Below, in pieces: positions 15,970 to 24,529 of a stretch of 64,000 nt of DNA. The position numbers and the translations under genes are program-made. The stretch is from Acidocella sp. (GTDB lineage Bacteria; Pseudomonadota; Alphaproteobacteria; Acetobacterales; Acetobacteraceae), in the NCBI GenBank assembly GCA_029077825.1, contig JAQNCT010000001.1, forward strand, positions 62,001 to 126,000, in the 5' to 3' direction. A model generated the notes under the pieces. That model was not told the origin of the DNA. It made no database searches and saw nothing but the letters and a program-made list of their open reading frames with translations. The stretch's first letter is position 1. Every line of letters starts with the position of its first letter.

Positions 15970-17052
15970 TTAGTTAAGCACGATTTCCACGCGGCGATTC
16001 TGCGGCTCACGCACGCCCGGGCCGGTTGGCACCAGCAAATGGGTTTCACCGTAACCATGGATCGAGATTTCCGCCGCCGGTACGCCATCCGTCATCAACT
16101 GAGCCGCCACCGCTTTGGCGCGGCGAATTGACAGACCCTGGTTATAGGTCGGGGTGCCGGAGGTATCGGTGTAACCCGAGACGTTGAGGGTGGTGACCTT
16201 GGTGGTCTTGGAGTCTTCCGCCGCTTCCGCGATGATCTGGGTGGCGCGCGGGGTCAGGTTAAACTTGTTCCAGTCAAAGAACACCAAATAGGTTTTGGCT
16301 GGTGCCGGGGCAGGTGCGGCCATGGGGGCCGGGGCCGGCGGCAGGGCCGCCGGGGCGACACCAAAAGCGTAACGCAGACCAACAAGGAAGGAGTTGTTGA
16401 TATCATTGTTTAGTTTAACAGAAACTGGCACGGCTGCAGTTATTAAAGGGTTATACGAACCGTTGTAGTGGCTGCCATTGAAGATATCAATGAAACGATA
16501 TTCCAAAGTTGCGGACAGACCAGGGATCGGCGAGATCGGGAATGCCAAACCAGCAATGCCCTGAACCGCGAACGAACCATTGGTTTGATTAAGAGTAAAA
16601 CCTGAAGAACTGACGTTTTTGAAACCAACTTCCTGGTAACCTACACCGCCGCCGATGTAAGGATAAACATAAGGTGAACCAACATCGAGGTCATAGAGTG
16701 CATTTACGAACCCACCGTAGGTCTGGTCTTTACCAGAGACCCCAGTCGATCCGCCACCGAACTTGACTTTGTTAAGGCTGTTTTCGAGGTAATCACCTTC
16801 TAACTCAACCCGAATGCCATTACCAAAACCGTAACCAACGCTGGCAATGCCGGTGAAACCACCATGGAAAGAGAGGTTTCCGCCAGCTGAGCCCCCACCC
16901 AAATATCCGGTCCCACTGATACCATCATTGATGTTGTAACCCATGCCACCAGCGACATAAACGCCGTTGACTGGCTGCGCTTTCGCAACGCCGGACAATG
17001 CCAGCGGCGCGACAAATACTGTGGCTGCGAGCAGAATATTACGTAATTTCAT
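15970..17052 (-). CDS. OmpA-family outer-membrane protein (beta-barrel plus OmpA domain)
   Basis: Outer-membrane protein of 360 residues linking the membrane to peptidoglycan. The signal peptide MKLRNILLAATVFVAPLALS ends at AKA. Residues about 30-235 form a glycine- and aromatic-rich beta-barrel with alternating pattern (VYVAGGMGYNIND, GGFTGIASVGYGFGNG, LEYRFIDIF). A proline/alanine linker follows. The C-terminal OmpA domain starts near residue 255 (YLVFFDWNKFNLTPRA) and has SGYTDTSGTPTYNQGLSIRR and EPQNRRVEIVLN, the peptidoglycan-binding signature. The start has AAGGAG upstream. A G8 tract lies about 100 bases upstream. Its monocistronic layout and terminator suggest high expression. Confidence 0.94.
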   Translation of the reverse strand: MKLRNILLAATVFVAPLALSGVAKAQPVNGVYVAGGMGYNINDGISGTGYLGGGSAGGNLSFHGGFTGIASVGYGFGNGIRVELEGDYLENSLNKVKFGGGSTGVSGKDQTYGGFVNALYDLDVGSPYVYPYIGGGVGYQEVGFKNVSSSGFTLNQTNGSFAVQGIAGLAFPISPIPGLSATLEYRFIDIFNGSHYNGSYNPLITAAVPVSVKLNNDINNSFLVGLRYAFGVAPAALPPAPAPMAAPAPAPAKTYLVFFDWNKFNLTPRATQIIAEAAEDSKTTKVTTLNVSGYTDTSGTPTYNQGLSIRRAKAVAAQLMTDGVPAAEISIHGYGETHLLVPTGPGVREPQNRRVEIVLN

Positions 17053-17264
17053 TTATAGGCTCCTTTTTATGTCGAACCGGGAAGGTTCAACTGGCGTTAA
17101 GTTTGAAATAAAACCAACTGTTAGATAGCAAATACACGGGATAAATAGGAGGGGGGGGACGGCGATTATCTGTAACTGTACCAAAAATGCAACAAATTAA
17201 TACATTTTCAAGACAATTAAACGACCACACATCGACCCACCATAAAACACACAGGTTTGGTTAC
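17053..17264. promoter_or_regulatory. ompA-type gene leader and promoter region with a G8 tract
   Basis: This 212-base gap is AT-rich, which contrasts with the surrounding genes. It contains AAGGAG just before the start and a run of eight G (17151-17158) about 100 bases upstream. No clear -35/-10 pair was identified. Because the DUF2155 gene upstream is co-directional, this gap should contain the porin promoter. Confidence 0.45.
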
Positions 17265-17756
17265 TCAGTTACAACTGACAACCCGCAGGGTATCGCTACC
17301 GTCGCCCACCACGGAGTCCGCCGGCACCGAACGGACCATCCAACCGCGAAATAGCGGCGGACCGGAAAGCTTGTCAGTGGTTTGAATAGAAACGAAAATC
17401 GCGGAATCCGGAACATGATCGGCCGACCGGTTAACGCAGGCCAGGACACTGATCTGCATATCGCCCGAGGTCACCTGCCCGCCAACCGGCACCTGCAAAT
17501 TGGCAATCCCGCCATCAACCTTATCAAGCACGCCGATCACCGCCGCTTTGCCGGGCACCCAGTCATTCGATTCCATGGGCGGCGTCGTGGGAACCGCATT
17601 TATAGCGGCGGCACCATTATTGACCGATGGCGCAGGCGTGGATGGTGTGGCAACCAGCGGCGGTGGTGGCGGCACCGCGACAGTACCGCCTGTTTGCGCA
17701 AGTGCAGCAGCCGGCAACAGCCCGGCCAGCATCACCCAGGCCCGCAACCCAAACAT
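17265..17756 (-). CDS. DUF2155 domain protein, exported
   Basis: Protein of 163 residues with a signal peptide (MFGLRAWVMLAGLLPAAALA). A low-complexity Pro/Ala/Thr region follows (residues 22-62). The DUF2155 domain includes AAVIGVLDKVDGGIANLQVP, then MQISVLACVNRSADHVPDSA, and FRGWMVRSVPADS, with two cysteines probably in a disulfide. The function of this family is unknown. It starts with TAATG overlapping the mlaD stop. The gene order NDUFA12-mlaD-DUF2155 recurs in alphaproteobacteria. Confidence 0.9.
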   Translation of the reverse strand: MFGLRAWVMLAGLLPAAALAQTGGTVAVPPPPPLVATPSTPAPSVNNGAAAINAVPTTPPMESNDWVPGKAAVIGVLDKVDGGIANLQVPVGGQVTSGDMQISVLACVNRSADHVPDSAIFVSIQTTDKLSGPPLFRGWMVRSVPADSVVGDGSDTLRVVSCN

Positions 17757-18316
17757 TATTTCGCAACACCCGGAGCCGCGTTGGCTGCCGGAGCCGCGGC
17801 GCCGCCAGGCCCTGAAACCGCCCCCGAAGCCGCCCCTGAATTTGCCCCTGAACCCGCCGCAGATTTACCGGGGTCACCGCCCATGCTGAAAATAAACTTG
17901 CCAAGCAGGTCCTCAATATTCACCGCCGACTGCGTCACCCCAAACGACTGGCCGGGCTTGAACATAGTATCAGAGCCACCGGGCGAGAGCCCGACAAAAT
18001 TGCCACCCAGCAAGCCGTCCGAATTGATCGAGGCGCTGGTATCGTTTGGCAATTTCACGTTGTTATCAACCTGTATCGTCACAATCGCTGCATAGGTCTG
18101 CGGATCGAGATGCTCATTGGTCACATGCCCAATTGTCACGCCGCCAAGTTTAACATCGGCCCCGACGGTCAGCCCGCCGATGTTAGAGAACTGCGCGACC
18201 AGCGGGTAACCTGACCCACCAAGCGCCTGGGCCTGGGTCAAGGCGTACATCAGAAACAGGCCCGCAATTATAATAATAGCTAACCCTGTGAGCAGCTCAG
18301 GCAATTTACGTGTCAT
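17756..18316 (-). CDS. mlaD: MlaD-type (MCE domain) lipid-transport protein
   Basis: Inner-membrane-anchored periplasmic protein of the phospholipid retrograde-transport system. ATG at 18316 gives 186 residues; the frame extends further upstream into the NDUFA12 gene. One N-terminal membrane segment (LPELLTGLAIIIIAGLFLMY) precedes a single MCE domain (YPLVAQFSNIGGLTVGADVK, then GGVTIGHV, and GLLGGNFVGLSPGG). The C-terminus is a 36-residue Gly/Ala/Ser tail. MlaF, MlaE and MlaB are not in the window, so the partner ABC transporter must be elsewhere. Start spacing to NDUFA12 is 11 bases. Confidence 0.92.
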   Translation of the reverse strand: MTRKLPELLTGLAIIIIAGLFLMYALTQAQALGGSGYPLVAQFSNIGGLTVGADVKLGGVTIGHVTNEHLDPQTYAAIVTIQVDNNVKLPNDTSASINSDGLLGGNFVGLSPGGSDTMFKPGQSFGVTQSAVNIEDLLGKFIFSMGGDPGKSAAGSGANSGAASGAVSGPGGAAAPAANAAPGVAK

Positions 18317-18327
18317 CCGGAAATTCC

Positions 18328-18747
18328 TTAAGCCTCTGGTGTCCATGCCTCATAGTCGGCCGAGGCGCTGGCCCGCTTGCCACCGGCATAATCATGCCCG
18401 GCGGGGCGGTAACTCTCAGCCGTTCCGGTCAAATTTGCCTGATGCGGCTTCTGCCAGGGTTTACGGCCAGTGTCTGGCAACGGCTTCTCGGTCAGGTAAT
18501 GCAGCCAGGCGTGCCATTCCGGCCCGATGGTGGAAGCTTCCGCCGCTCCGGCATACACCACCCAGCGGCGCGTCCGGGTTCCCGTAACTTGCCTGCGCTG
18601 CTGGAAAAACTGATTGCCGGCGCTATCCTCACCCACATGGCTGCCGCTGAACAGAGTGTGCAAGGTAAGTCCCGGCTGCAAAAGCAGGCCTTTGAGGCCG
18701 CCGAGTTGATTCAGAGTGACTTTGGTATCAGGCGTTGCTGTGCTCAT
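18328..18747 (-). CDS. NDUFA12-family complex I accessory subunit
   Basis: Homologue of mitochondrial NDUFA12 (B17.2), an accessory subunit of NADH:ubiquinone oxidoreductase restricted to alphaproteobacteria and mitochondria. It has 139 residues. The conserved core is GEDSAGNQFFQQRR, then RRWVVYAGAAEASTIGPEWH and AWLHYLTEKPLPD. The C-terminal KPWQKPHQANLTGTAESYRP matches the family ending. It is separate from the nuo operon, which begins about 30 kb away. It leads the NDUFA12-mlaD-DUF2155 run. Confidence 0.94.
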   Translation of the reverse strand: MSTATPDTKVTLNQLGGLKGLLLQPGLTLHTLFSGSHVGEDSAGNQFFQQRRQVTGTRTRRWVVYAGAAEASTIGPEWHAWLHYLTEKPLPDTGRKPWQKPHQANLTGTAESYRPAGHDYAGGKRASASADYEAWTPEA

Positions 18748-18897
18748 GCCTCCCGATATAGGTGATGCGATGCGGATGGTCCATTGCCGTTATTCTTCTT
18801 GGACATTTTGCTTCTATCCACAGGATTTTGTGGTCAAAATTCAATTTCACCACTAAATGTACTTCTCCTGGAGCGATGATCGGCATAAGATCTGGCT

Positions 18898-20394
18898 ATG
18901 GAACAGCATCGTACGCACAAATCATGGCATGGCATCAGGCAGGCGGTTTTCAGCGGCCAGGCTGACCCGGACTCCCCGGCGGTAGCCGTCACCATTCCCG
19001 CTGCCTGGGGGCAAACTGCGGCGGACGCGCTGGCGGCTCTGATGCCCGAAAAATCCGCGCTCGACATCACGCAACTGGCACAAAATTTTGCCACGCAAGC
19101 GGCAGCAGCAGCGCCACAGCAAGCCAACGAAATTGAATGGGGGGTCAATTCATTATTGGCCAACCGGCAAGCCTGCCCGGTACCGCTGAATGGCAACTTC
19201 GCCAGCAGCACCCCAGGCTATATTTTCAACCCGAACGGATTTTGTGATGCCGCGGGTGTTTTTGATACCGCTGAATTTGCTGACGCGGTTGAACTGGCTG
19301 TCACCATCCTCAGCATTACCACCCCCGAAGCCACCATATTTAGCCTCGGCCTGACTGACCTGCATCTGTTCGTCACCCGCCTAAATCTTGGCTATGACAC
19401 ACAAATTGCCCGCGACACGCTGGCCGCACTGTGCGCTCTGATGACCGCCTGTGCTGACGCCGCGTCAGGCGAGCTTATAACTTCTGAGACCGCGACCGTA
19501 ACGATCTCGCCCTATCCGCCATTGCCGGCAAGTTGCGCCATTCCCGGCTTGCTGGAGGCCGCCGCAGCCGTGCAGCGCCTAGCCATGCAAACCGGCGTTA
19601 AGCGGCATCAGCACTTGACCAGCCTGCTGCCGCAGCCCGCCACCGAAGCTTTGCTGGGGGCCGAAACCCTCGGCTTCAGCCGCGCTGTTGCGGCTCTGAA
19701 CGATACCGGCAACCTCAGCCGCTGGGCGCTTGCCAAGCTGGCCGCCACCGGCATGTCAGCTGAAGCGGCCCTGGCGGCGCATCTGCGCGGTGAGGATATG
19801 CTGGTCCCTGCCAGCCTGGCCGCTCACCAGATGATGCATGAAGCACTCGCCCCTTATGTGCACGCCATGCCGGCGGCTCCCGAGGCCCTTGCATTGGCGC
19901 CGCCCGCCAGCGTGCGCGAGGCGCTGCCTGCCCGGCGCGCCGGCTATACGCAAAAAGTCAGCATCGGCGGCCATAAATTATTTCTCTCCACCGGCGAATA
20001 TGGCAACGGCAAGCTCGGTGAAATTTTCATTGCGCTGCATAAGGAGGGCTCGGCCTTTCGCGGCCTGATGGATGCTTTCTCGATCGCGGTGAGCATGGGC
20101 TTACAGCATGGCGTGAAACTGGAAGATTTTATCGAAGCCTTCACCTTCACCCGCTTCGGCCCCGCCGGGGCCGTGGAAGGCGACCCCGCCGTCGTCCAGG
20201 CAACTTCGATGATCGACTATGTGTTTCGCAATCTGGCGGTCAATTATCTCGGCAACCACAGCCTCGTGCCCGCCACGCCAGAGGCCCCTGATTCAGTGGG
20301 TGACGGCGCTGCCGACCGCGCCCCCTTGTTGCCGCTTGACCTGCCCGCCCCCGCCCCGCGCGAACGCCGCCGGGCCTTCAAACTGGTGAGCTGA
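18898..20394 (+). CDS. Ribonucleotide-reductase-derived protein with TSCPD domain, apparently catalytically dead
   Basis: Protein of 498 residues. Residues about 350-460 match the conserved C-terminal TSCPD region of class II (B12-dependent) ribonucleotide reductase: [20 protein letters not shown], then [20 protein letters not shown], then [20 protein letters not shown]. The preceding 300 residues follow the reductase barrel in outline (for example [17 protein letters not shown], then [20 protein letters not shown]). The nucleotide-binding PTGTIG-type loop is replaced by [15 protein letters not shown], and the active-site Cys-x-Glu-x-Cys arrangement and the C-terminal Cys-x2-Cys arm are absent. 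Only five isolated cysteines exist. The stop is one base before the RidA start. A structural or regulatory role is likely; none is known to me. Confidence 0.82.
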   Translation: MEQHRTHKSWHGIRQAVFSGQADPDSPAVAVTIPAAWGQTAADALAALMPEKSALDITQLAQNFATQAAAAAPQQANEIEWGVNSLLANRQACPVPLNGNFASSTPGYIFNPNGFCDAAGVFDTAEFADAVELAVTILSITTPEATIFSLGLTDLHLFVTRLNLGYDTQIARDTLAALCALMTACADAASGELITSETATVTISPYPPLPASCAIPGLLEAAAAVQRLAMQTGVKRHQHLTSLLPQPATEALLGAETLGFSRAVAALNDTGNLSRWALAKLAATGMSAEAALAAHLRGEDMLVPASLAAHQMMHEALAPYVHAMPAAPEALALAPPASVREALPARRAGYTQKVSIGGHKLFLSTGEYGNGKLGEIFIALHKEGSAFRGLMDAFSIAVSMGLQHGVKLEDFIEAFTFTRFGPAGAVEGDPAVVQATSMIDYVFRNLAVNYLGNHSLVPATPEAPDSVGDGAADRAPLLPLDLPAPAPRERRRAFKLVS

Positions 20395-20395
20395 C

Positions 20396-20857
20396 ATGAA
20401 CGTCATCCAACGCCTCGCCGATCTCGGCATTACGCTACCCAAACCGATGATCCCGGTTGGGTCCTATGTGCCGGTCACCATCACTGGTCATCTGGTGGTG
20501 GTCAGCGGCCAGTTGCCCGCCATCGACGGCACGGTGGCCGTCACCGGCAAACTCGGCGGCAAGGTTTCCATCGATGAAGGCCAGCATGCCGCGCGGCTCT
20601 GCCTTATTAATGTGCTGGCACAACTACAGGTAGCTTTGCCCGGCGGGTTGGACAGCATCACCCGCGTCAGCAGGCTGGGCGGCTTTATCGCCGCCACGCC
20701 TGAGTTCACCCAGCATGCAGTGGTCATGAACGGCGCCTCTGACCTTGCGCTGGCGGTCTTTGGCGATATTGGCCGCCACGCCCGCGCCACCGTCGGCGTG
20801 GCCTCATTGCCGCTCGATGCTAGCGTTGAGGTTGAGGGGATGTTTTGGCTCGGTTGA
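20396..20857 (+). CDS. RidA family protein
   Basis: Trimeric RidA/YjgF/UK114 fold protein of 153 residues. Family members hydrolyse reactive enamine or imine intermediates. Visible segments are VTITGHLVVVSGQLPAIDGT, then QHAARLCLINVLAQLQVALP, SITRVSRLGGFIAATPEF, and the end segment RATVGVASLPLDASVEVEGM. The arginine of RATVGVASLP is the usual substrate-binding residue. This belongs to the slightly longer subgroup often annotated as a RidA-like translation-inhibition endoribonuclease, an outdated name. It is translationally adjacent to the RNR-derived gene (TGACATG), suggesting joint function. Confidence 0.93.
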   Translation: MNVIQRLADLGITLPKPMIPVGSYVPVTITGHLVVVSGQLPAIDGTVAVTGKLGGKVSIDEGQHAARLCLINVLAQLQVALPGGLDSITRVSRLGGFIAATPEFTQHAVVMNGASDLALAVFGDIGRHARATVGVASLPLDASVEVEGMFWLG

Positions 20858-20862
20858 TTTTT

Positions 20863-20892
20863 CTATGATACAATTGTTAATAAAAATCATAG
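20863..20892. promoter_or_regulatory. Candidate MarR operator: CTATGAT-N16-ATCATAG with central ACAATTGT
   Basis: An inverted repeat with seven-base arms begins six bases after the RidA stop and overlaps the ribosome site of the MarR gene that follows. An eight-base palindrome ACAATTGT sits at 20870-20877 inside it. The sequence is AT-rich, unlike its surroundings. Autorepression by the adjacent MarR protein is the simplest reading; an RNA hairpin masking the ribosome site is an alternative. Confidence 0.55.
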
Positions 20893-20901
20893 GAGACCTG
20901 T

Positions 20902-21393
20902 TTGCCCCCAGCCAAGCCCCTGTCACCCGAACTAACCGAACGGCCAGGTCAGGTTGAGTCGAGCAGCGGGATTGATATGGGCATCCTGCCAAGCCTGATG
21001 GGCTATATGCTCAGGCAGGGTCAGCTCTGCGTTTATCAGGATTTTTTCCATAGTCTCGCCACCGAGAATATCCGCCCGCCGCAATTGTCCATCCTTGAGG
21101 TCGTCAGCCGCAATCCCGGCATTCGGCCGTCTGACGTCGCGGCGGCCATCGGGATCAAGCGCGCCAATCTGGTACCGTTGGTAGCCGCATTGGAAGAAAA
21201 AGGGTTCCTCACCCGTGCCATGGCCGAGACTGACCGGCGGGCGCAGTCGCTGCAGGTCACACCGGAGGGGGCTGAAAAATTGCAATATTGGCTGAGCATC
21301 GTGCGCCCGCATGAAGACCGGTTGGCGGAGCGGCTAGGGGCGCATGGACGCGAAACCTTGCTGAAGCTGCTGCAAACTCTGGTACGCGGATGA
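20902..21393 (+). CDS. MarR-family transcriptional regulator
   Basis: Winged helix-turn-helix regulator of 163 residues, starting at TTG after AGGAGA. The DNA-binding region reads LSILEVVSRNPGIRPSDVAA, then AIGIKRANLVPLVAALEEKG, and the wing TRAMAETDRRAQSLQVTPEG keeps the Asp-Arg-Arg turn. The N-terminal 30 residues are a nonconserved extension. It starts 44 bases after RidA behind the inverted repeat and is followed by the sugar-dehydratase gene after 25 bases, so it could control either unit. The ligand is unknown. Confidence 0.9.
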   Translation: MPPAKPLSPELTERPGQVESSSGIDMGILPSLMGYMLRQGQLCVYQDFFHSLATENIRPPQLSILEVVSRNPGIRPSDVAAAIGIKRANLVPLVAALEEKGFLTRAMAETDRRAQSLQVTPEGAEKLQYWLSIVRPHEDRLAERLGAHGRETLLKLLQTLVRG

Positions 21394-21418
21394 GGCGGTC
21401 CGGACAGTCGGCCACGCC

Positions 21419-23365
21419 GTGACTAACCTGACCATGCCCGCCATCAACCGCCGCCGGCTCGGTAATCTGGCACTGAACATGGCGCTCGACGGCATTTTGG
21501 CATCAGCCGCCGTGGTGATTGCCGGATGGCTGTGCGCCCCCGGCTCATCATGGCCCGGTCGGCTGATGCTGGCGGTCGTAGGGGCTTTAGCGGTCTGGCT
21601 GATCGGCGTGCCGTTTGGTCTTGCGCGCCTGCATTGGCGCTACACATCAATGCGGGATCTGGCGTTGGTCGGCGGCGCGGGTGTCTCCACCGCCATCCTG
21701 CTCATCCTTTTGATCATCGGCTCCGGATTAAGCCTACCCTCCCCGAGCTACCCGCTGGGTTTGATGTTCTCCATGCTGGTCTGTCTGGTGGCGCCCAGAA
21801 TCGCCTACCGGCTGTGGCGCAACACCGGTTCATCAAGCGCTACCAAAGCCATGACCAGCGCGCTGCTGGTAGGCAATGGCGAGACAGCGGAGCTATTTCT
21901 CGCCGCCCTGGCCTGGACCGCCGAACCGACATACCGTGTCACCGGGCTGATGGCGCTCTCAGCGCGCCACACTGGGCGGCGGATGCATGGGCTCGACGTG
22001 ATTGGGGCTGTCGGACAAGCCGAACAAGTGCTCGTCGGGTTGGCCGTTAGCGGCGCGCTGCCGGATTTACTGATCATCACCGACCCGGAATTTTCCGGCT
22101 CAGCCTTGGCCAAAGTTCTTGCCGCCGCGGACAAACACGGCGTGCAGGTATTGCGGGCACCGAACCTGACCACCCTGTCCCCCGCCGAGCAGGGACAACT
22201 GCAATTGCAGCCGATCTCCATCGAGGATTTATTGAACCGTAAGCAGGTGAGGCTGGACAGGGATGGCATGGCCCGGCTGATTGCGGGGCGGCGCGTAATG
22301 GTGACCGGTGCTGGCGGCTCGATCGGCGCGGAACTGGCCCGGCAAATGGCAGGGTTTGCCCCTGCCTCGCTGATGCTGCTTGATAACGGTGAATTTGCGC
22401 TCTGGCAGATCGACCTGGAGCTTACTGAAAATCACCCCGCCGTGCCCCGGATCTCGGTAATCGCCGACGTGCGCGACGAGGCCCGGATGCGGGATGTATG
22501 TGCAGAATTTAAGCCTGAACTGGTGTTCCACGCCGCTGCCCTCAAGCACGTGCCGATTGTCGAAGCCAACCCGCTTGAGGGCCTGCAGACCAACGTGCTG
22601 GGCACCAAAGCGGTGGCCGATGCCGCCCGCGCCAGCGGTGCTGCGCTAATGGTGCTGATTTCCACCGACAAGGCGGTGAACCCAAGCTCCGTGATGGGTG
22701 CTACCAAACGCCTCGCCGAACTATATTGCCAGGCGCTCGATGTCGCTTCATGCCAAAATGGCGGTATGGGCTGCGTGACCGTGCGATTTGGCAATGTGCT
22801 GGGCTCAACGGGTTCCGTGGTGCCCTTATTCCACCGTCAGTTGGCGAAGGGCGGTCCACTGACCGTCACCCACCCCGACATGCAACGTTATTTCATGACC
22901 GTGCGCGAAGCGGTGGGGCTGGTGCTGCAAGCCTCGGTGGTGGGGGCAAAAGACGGCGAGCGCAACAAGCATGGCAGCATTTTCGTGCTTGATATGGGTG
23001 ACCCGGTACGAATTGTTGATCTCGCCAGGCAGATGATCCGGCTTGCAGGCTTGCGGCCCGACATCGATATCGCCATTCGTTTTACCGGCCTTCGGCCTGG
23101 GGAAAAACTCTTCGAAGAATTATTCCATGGTAGCGAGCGGCCGGTACCAACAGGCTTTCCCGGCCTGCTGATGGCCAGGCCCAGAGTGGCCGACATGGCG
23201 CAAGTACAAGCAGCACTGGCCGAGATTGCCGCCCAAGGCAGCAACGGCAATACCGCAGCCGCGCTGGCGGTGCTGGCACGGCTGGTACCGGAATTTGCCC
23301 ATAATGCCGATGGCAGTGCCGATAGCGGTGAAGCGCCTCTCGCGATTTACGACAAGGCGGGTTAA
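21419..23365 (+). CDS. Membrane-anchored nucleoside-diphosphate-sugar 4,6-dehydratase/epimerase (CapD/PglF/WbpM type)
   Basis: Protein of 648 residues for exopolysaccharide or O-antigen precursor synthesis. The N-terminus has four or five membrane helices (GILASAAVVIAGWLC, LMLAVVGALAVWLIGVPFGL, GVSTAILLILLIIGSGL). A Rossmann-like CoA_binding domain follows (residues 140-260). The catalytic short-chain dehydrogenase domain starts near residue 294 with VMVTGAGGSIGAELARQMAG and has STDKAVNPSSVMGATKRLAE, where the usual Tyr-x3-Lys is Met-x3-Lys, as in the FlaA1/WbpM/PglF group. The substrate is probably UDP-GlcNAc. It starts with GTG and is followed ten bases later by an aminotransferase, a typical pathway pair. 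Confidence 0.93.
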   Translation: MTNLTMPAINRRRLGNLALNMALDGILASAAVVIAGWLCAPGSSWPGRLMLAVVGALAVWLIGVPFGLARLHWRYTSMRDLALVGGAGVSTAILLILLIIGSGLSLPSPSYPLGLMFSMLVCLVAPRIAYRLWRNTGSSSATKAMTSALLVGNGETAELFLAALAWTAEPTYRVTGLMALSARHTGRRMHGLDVIGAVGQAEQVLVGLAVSGALPDLLIITDPEFSGSALAKVLAAADKHGVQVLRAPNLTTLSPAEQGQLQLQPISIEDLLNRKQVRLDRDGMARLIAGRRVMVTGAGGSIGAELARQMAGFAPASLMLLDNGEFALWQIDLELTENHPAVPRISVIADVRDEARMRDVCAEFKPELVFHAAALKHVPIVEANPLEGLQTNVLGTKAVADAARASGAALMVLISTDKAVNPSSVMGATKRLAELYCQALDVASCQNGGMGCVTVRFGNVLGSTGSVVPLFHRQLAKGGPLTVTHPDMQRYFMTVREAVGLVLQASVVGAKDGERNKHGSIFVLDMGDPVRIVDLARQMIRLAGLRPDIDIAIRFTGLRPGEKLFEELFHGSERPVPTGFPGLLMARPRVADMAQVQAALAEIAAQGSNGNTAAALAVLARLVPEFAHNADGSADSGEAPLAIYDKAG

Positions 23366-23375
23366 TCTGACCATC

Positions 23376-24524
23376 ATGAATGCATCACAACGCGCCGCCA
23401 TCCCTTTCCTCGATTTGAAAGCCCAGCAGGGCCGGATCGGCCCCGCCCTTCGCAACCGGCTTGATGCCGTATTGGCGCATGGGCAATATATTCTTGGCCC
23501 CGAAGTGGCAGAATTGGAAGATCGCCTCGCCGCCTTCTGCGGGGCGAAATATTGCGTCAGCGTCAGCTCCGGCACTGATGCGTTGCAGATTGCGATGATG
23601 GCAGAGGGTATTGGCCAGGGCGATGCTGTTTTTTTGCCGGCCTTTACTTACACCGCCACCGCTGAAGTACCGCTGCTGCTGGGTGCCACGCCGGTGTTCG
23701 TTGATGTCGATCCGCGCACCTTTCAGATTGATCTAAACCACCTCGAAACCCGCATTGCCGATGTAAAGCGCTGCGGCGTTTTGCAACCCCGTGCCGTGGT
23801 GGGTGTGGATTTATTCGGGCAACCCGCCGACTGGCCTGGGATTAACGCCATCGCCGCCCGTGAAAATCTATTCACCCTGGATGACTGCGCCCAAAGCTTT
23901 GGCGCCGTGCTGAACGGCAAGCGCCTGGGCACCGCGGCGGATTCCACTGCCACCAGCTTCTTCCCCTCCAAACCGCTGGGCGCTTATGGCGACGGCGGGG
24001 CGCTGTTCACGCAATCGGCTGAGCGCGCCGCCCTGTATCGCTCATTGCGCACCCACGGCGAAGGCACCACCCGCTATGAGGTAATGCGGATTGGCATGAA
24101 TGGCCGGCTGGATACCATGCAAGCCGCCATCCTACTGGCCAAGCTGGATGTTTTCGAAGCCGAGATCAGTACCCGCGAAACCATTGCCGGTATTTACGAT
24201 GCGGCCTTGGCTGATGTGCTGGATATTCCCGCCAGGATGCCAAATTCTGCCAGCGCCTGGGCGGTTTATGCTATTTTGTTGCGCGATAGCGCGACCCGGG
24301 AAGCTGTGCAGGCGGCGTTACGGGCTGAAAATATCGCCAGTGCGGTGTATTACCCGCGCCCGCTGCACCGCCAGCCAGCCTATGCGTCCTGCCATGACGG
24401 CGCCGCTTTACCGGTGTCCGAGAATATCAGCGAGCGCATCATGGCGCTGCCGATTCACCCCGACCTCACGACCGAACAAGCCGCCCGTGTGGCTGCGAGC
24501 GTGCGCGCCGCTTTGGGCACTTAA
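23376..24524 (+). CDS. DegT/DnrJ/EryC1/StrS-family sugar aminotransferase (WbpE-like)
   Basis: PLP-dependent transaminase of 382 residues that aminates a keto nucleotide sugar. The ATG at 23376 is preferred over a longer frame that overlaps the dehydratase. The PLP lysine is in FFPSKPLGAYGDGGA, and DDCAQSFGAVLNGK is the neighbouring family motif. The opening (IPFLDLKAQQGRIG, then HGQYILGPEVAELEDRLAAF) resembles WbpE, the UDP-2-acetamido-3-keto-glucuronate transaminase of Pseudomonas, from memory of that family. With the preceding dehydratase it should make an amino sugar for a surface polymer. No glycosyltransferase is adjacent. Confidence 0.93.
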   Translation: MNASQRAAIPFLDLKAQQGRIGPALRNRLDAVLAHGQYILGPEVAELEDRLAAFCGAKYCVSVSSGTDALQIAMMAEGIGQGDAVFLPAFTYTATAEVPLLLGATPVFVDVDPRTFQIDLNHLETRIADVKRCGVLQPRAVVGVDLFGQPADWPGINAIAARENLFTLDDCAQSFGAVLNGKRLGTAADSTATSFFPSKPLGAYGDGGALFTQSAERAALYRSLRTHGEGTTRYEVMRIGMNGRLDTMQAAILLAKLDVFEAEISTRETIAGIYDAALADVLDIPARMPNSASAWAVYAILLRDSATREAVQAALRAENIASAVYYPRPLHRQPAYASCHDGAALPVSENISERIMALPIHPDLTTEQAARVAASVRAALGT

Positions 24525-24529
24525 CGCCG

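Noticed and set aside
18898-20394. Functional class II ribonucleotide reductase
   Set aside because: Too short and lacks the active-site cysteines, PTGTIG loop and redox arm.
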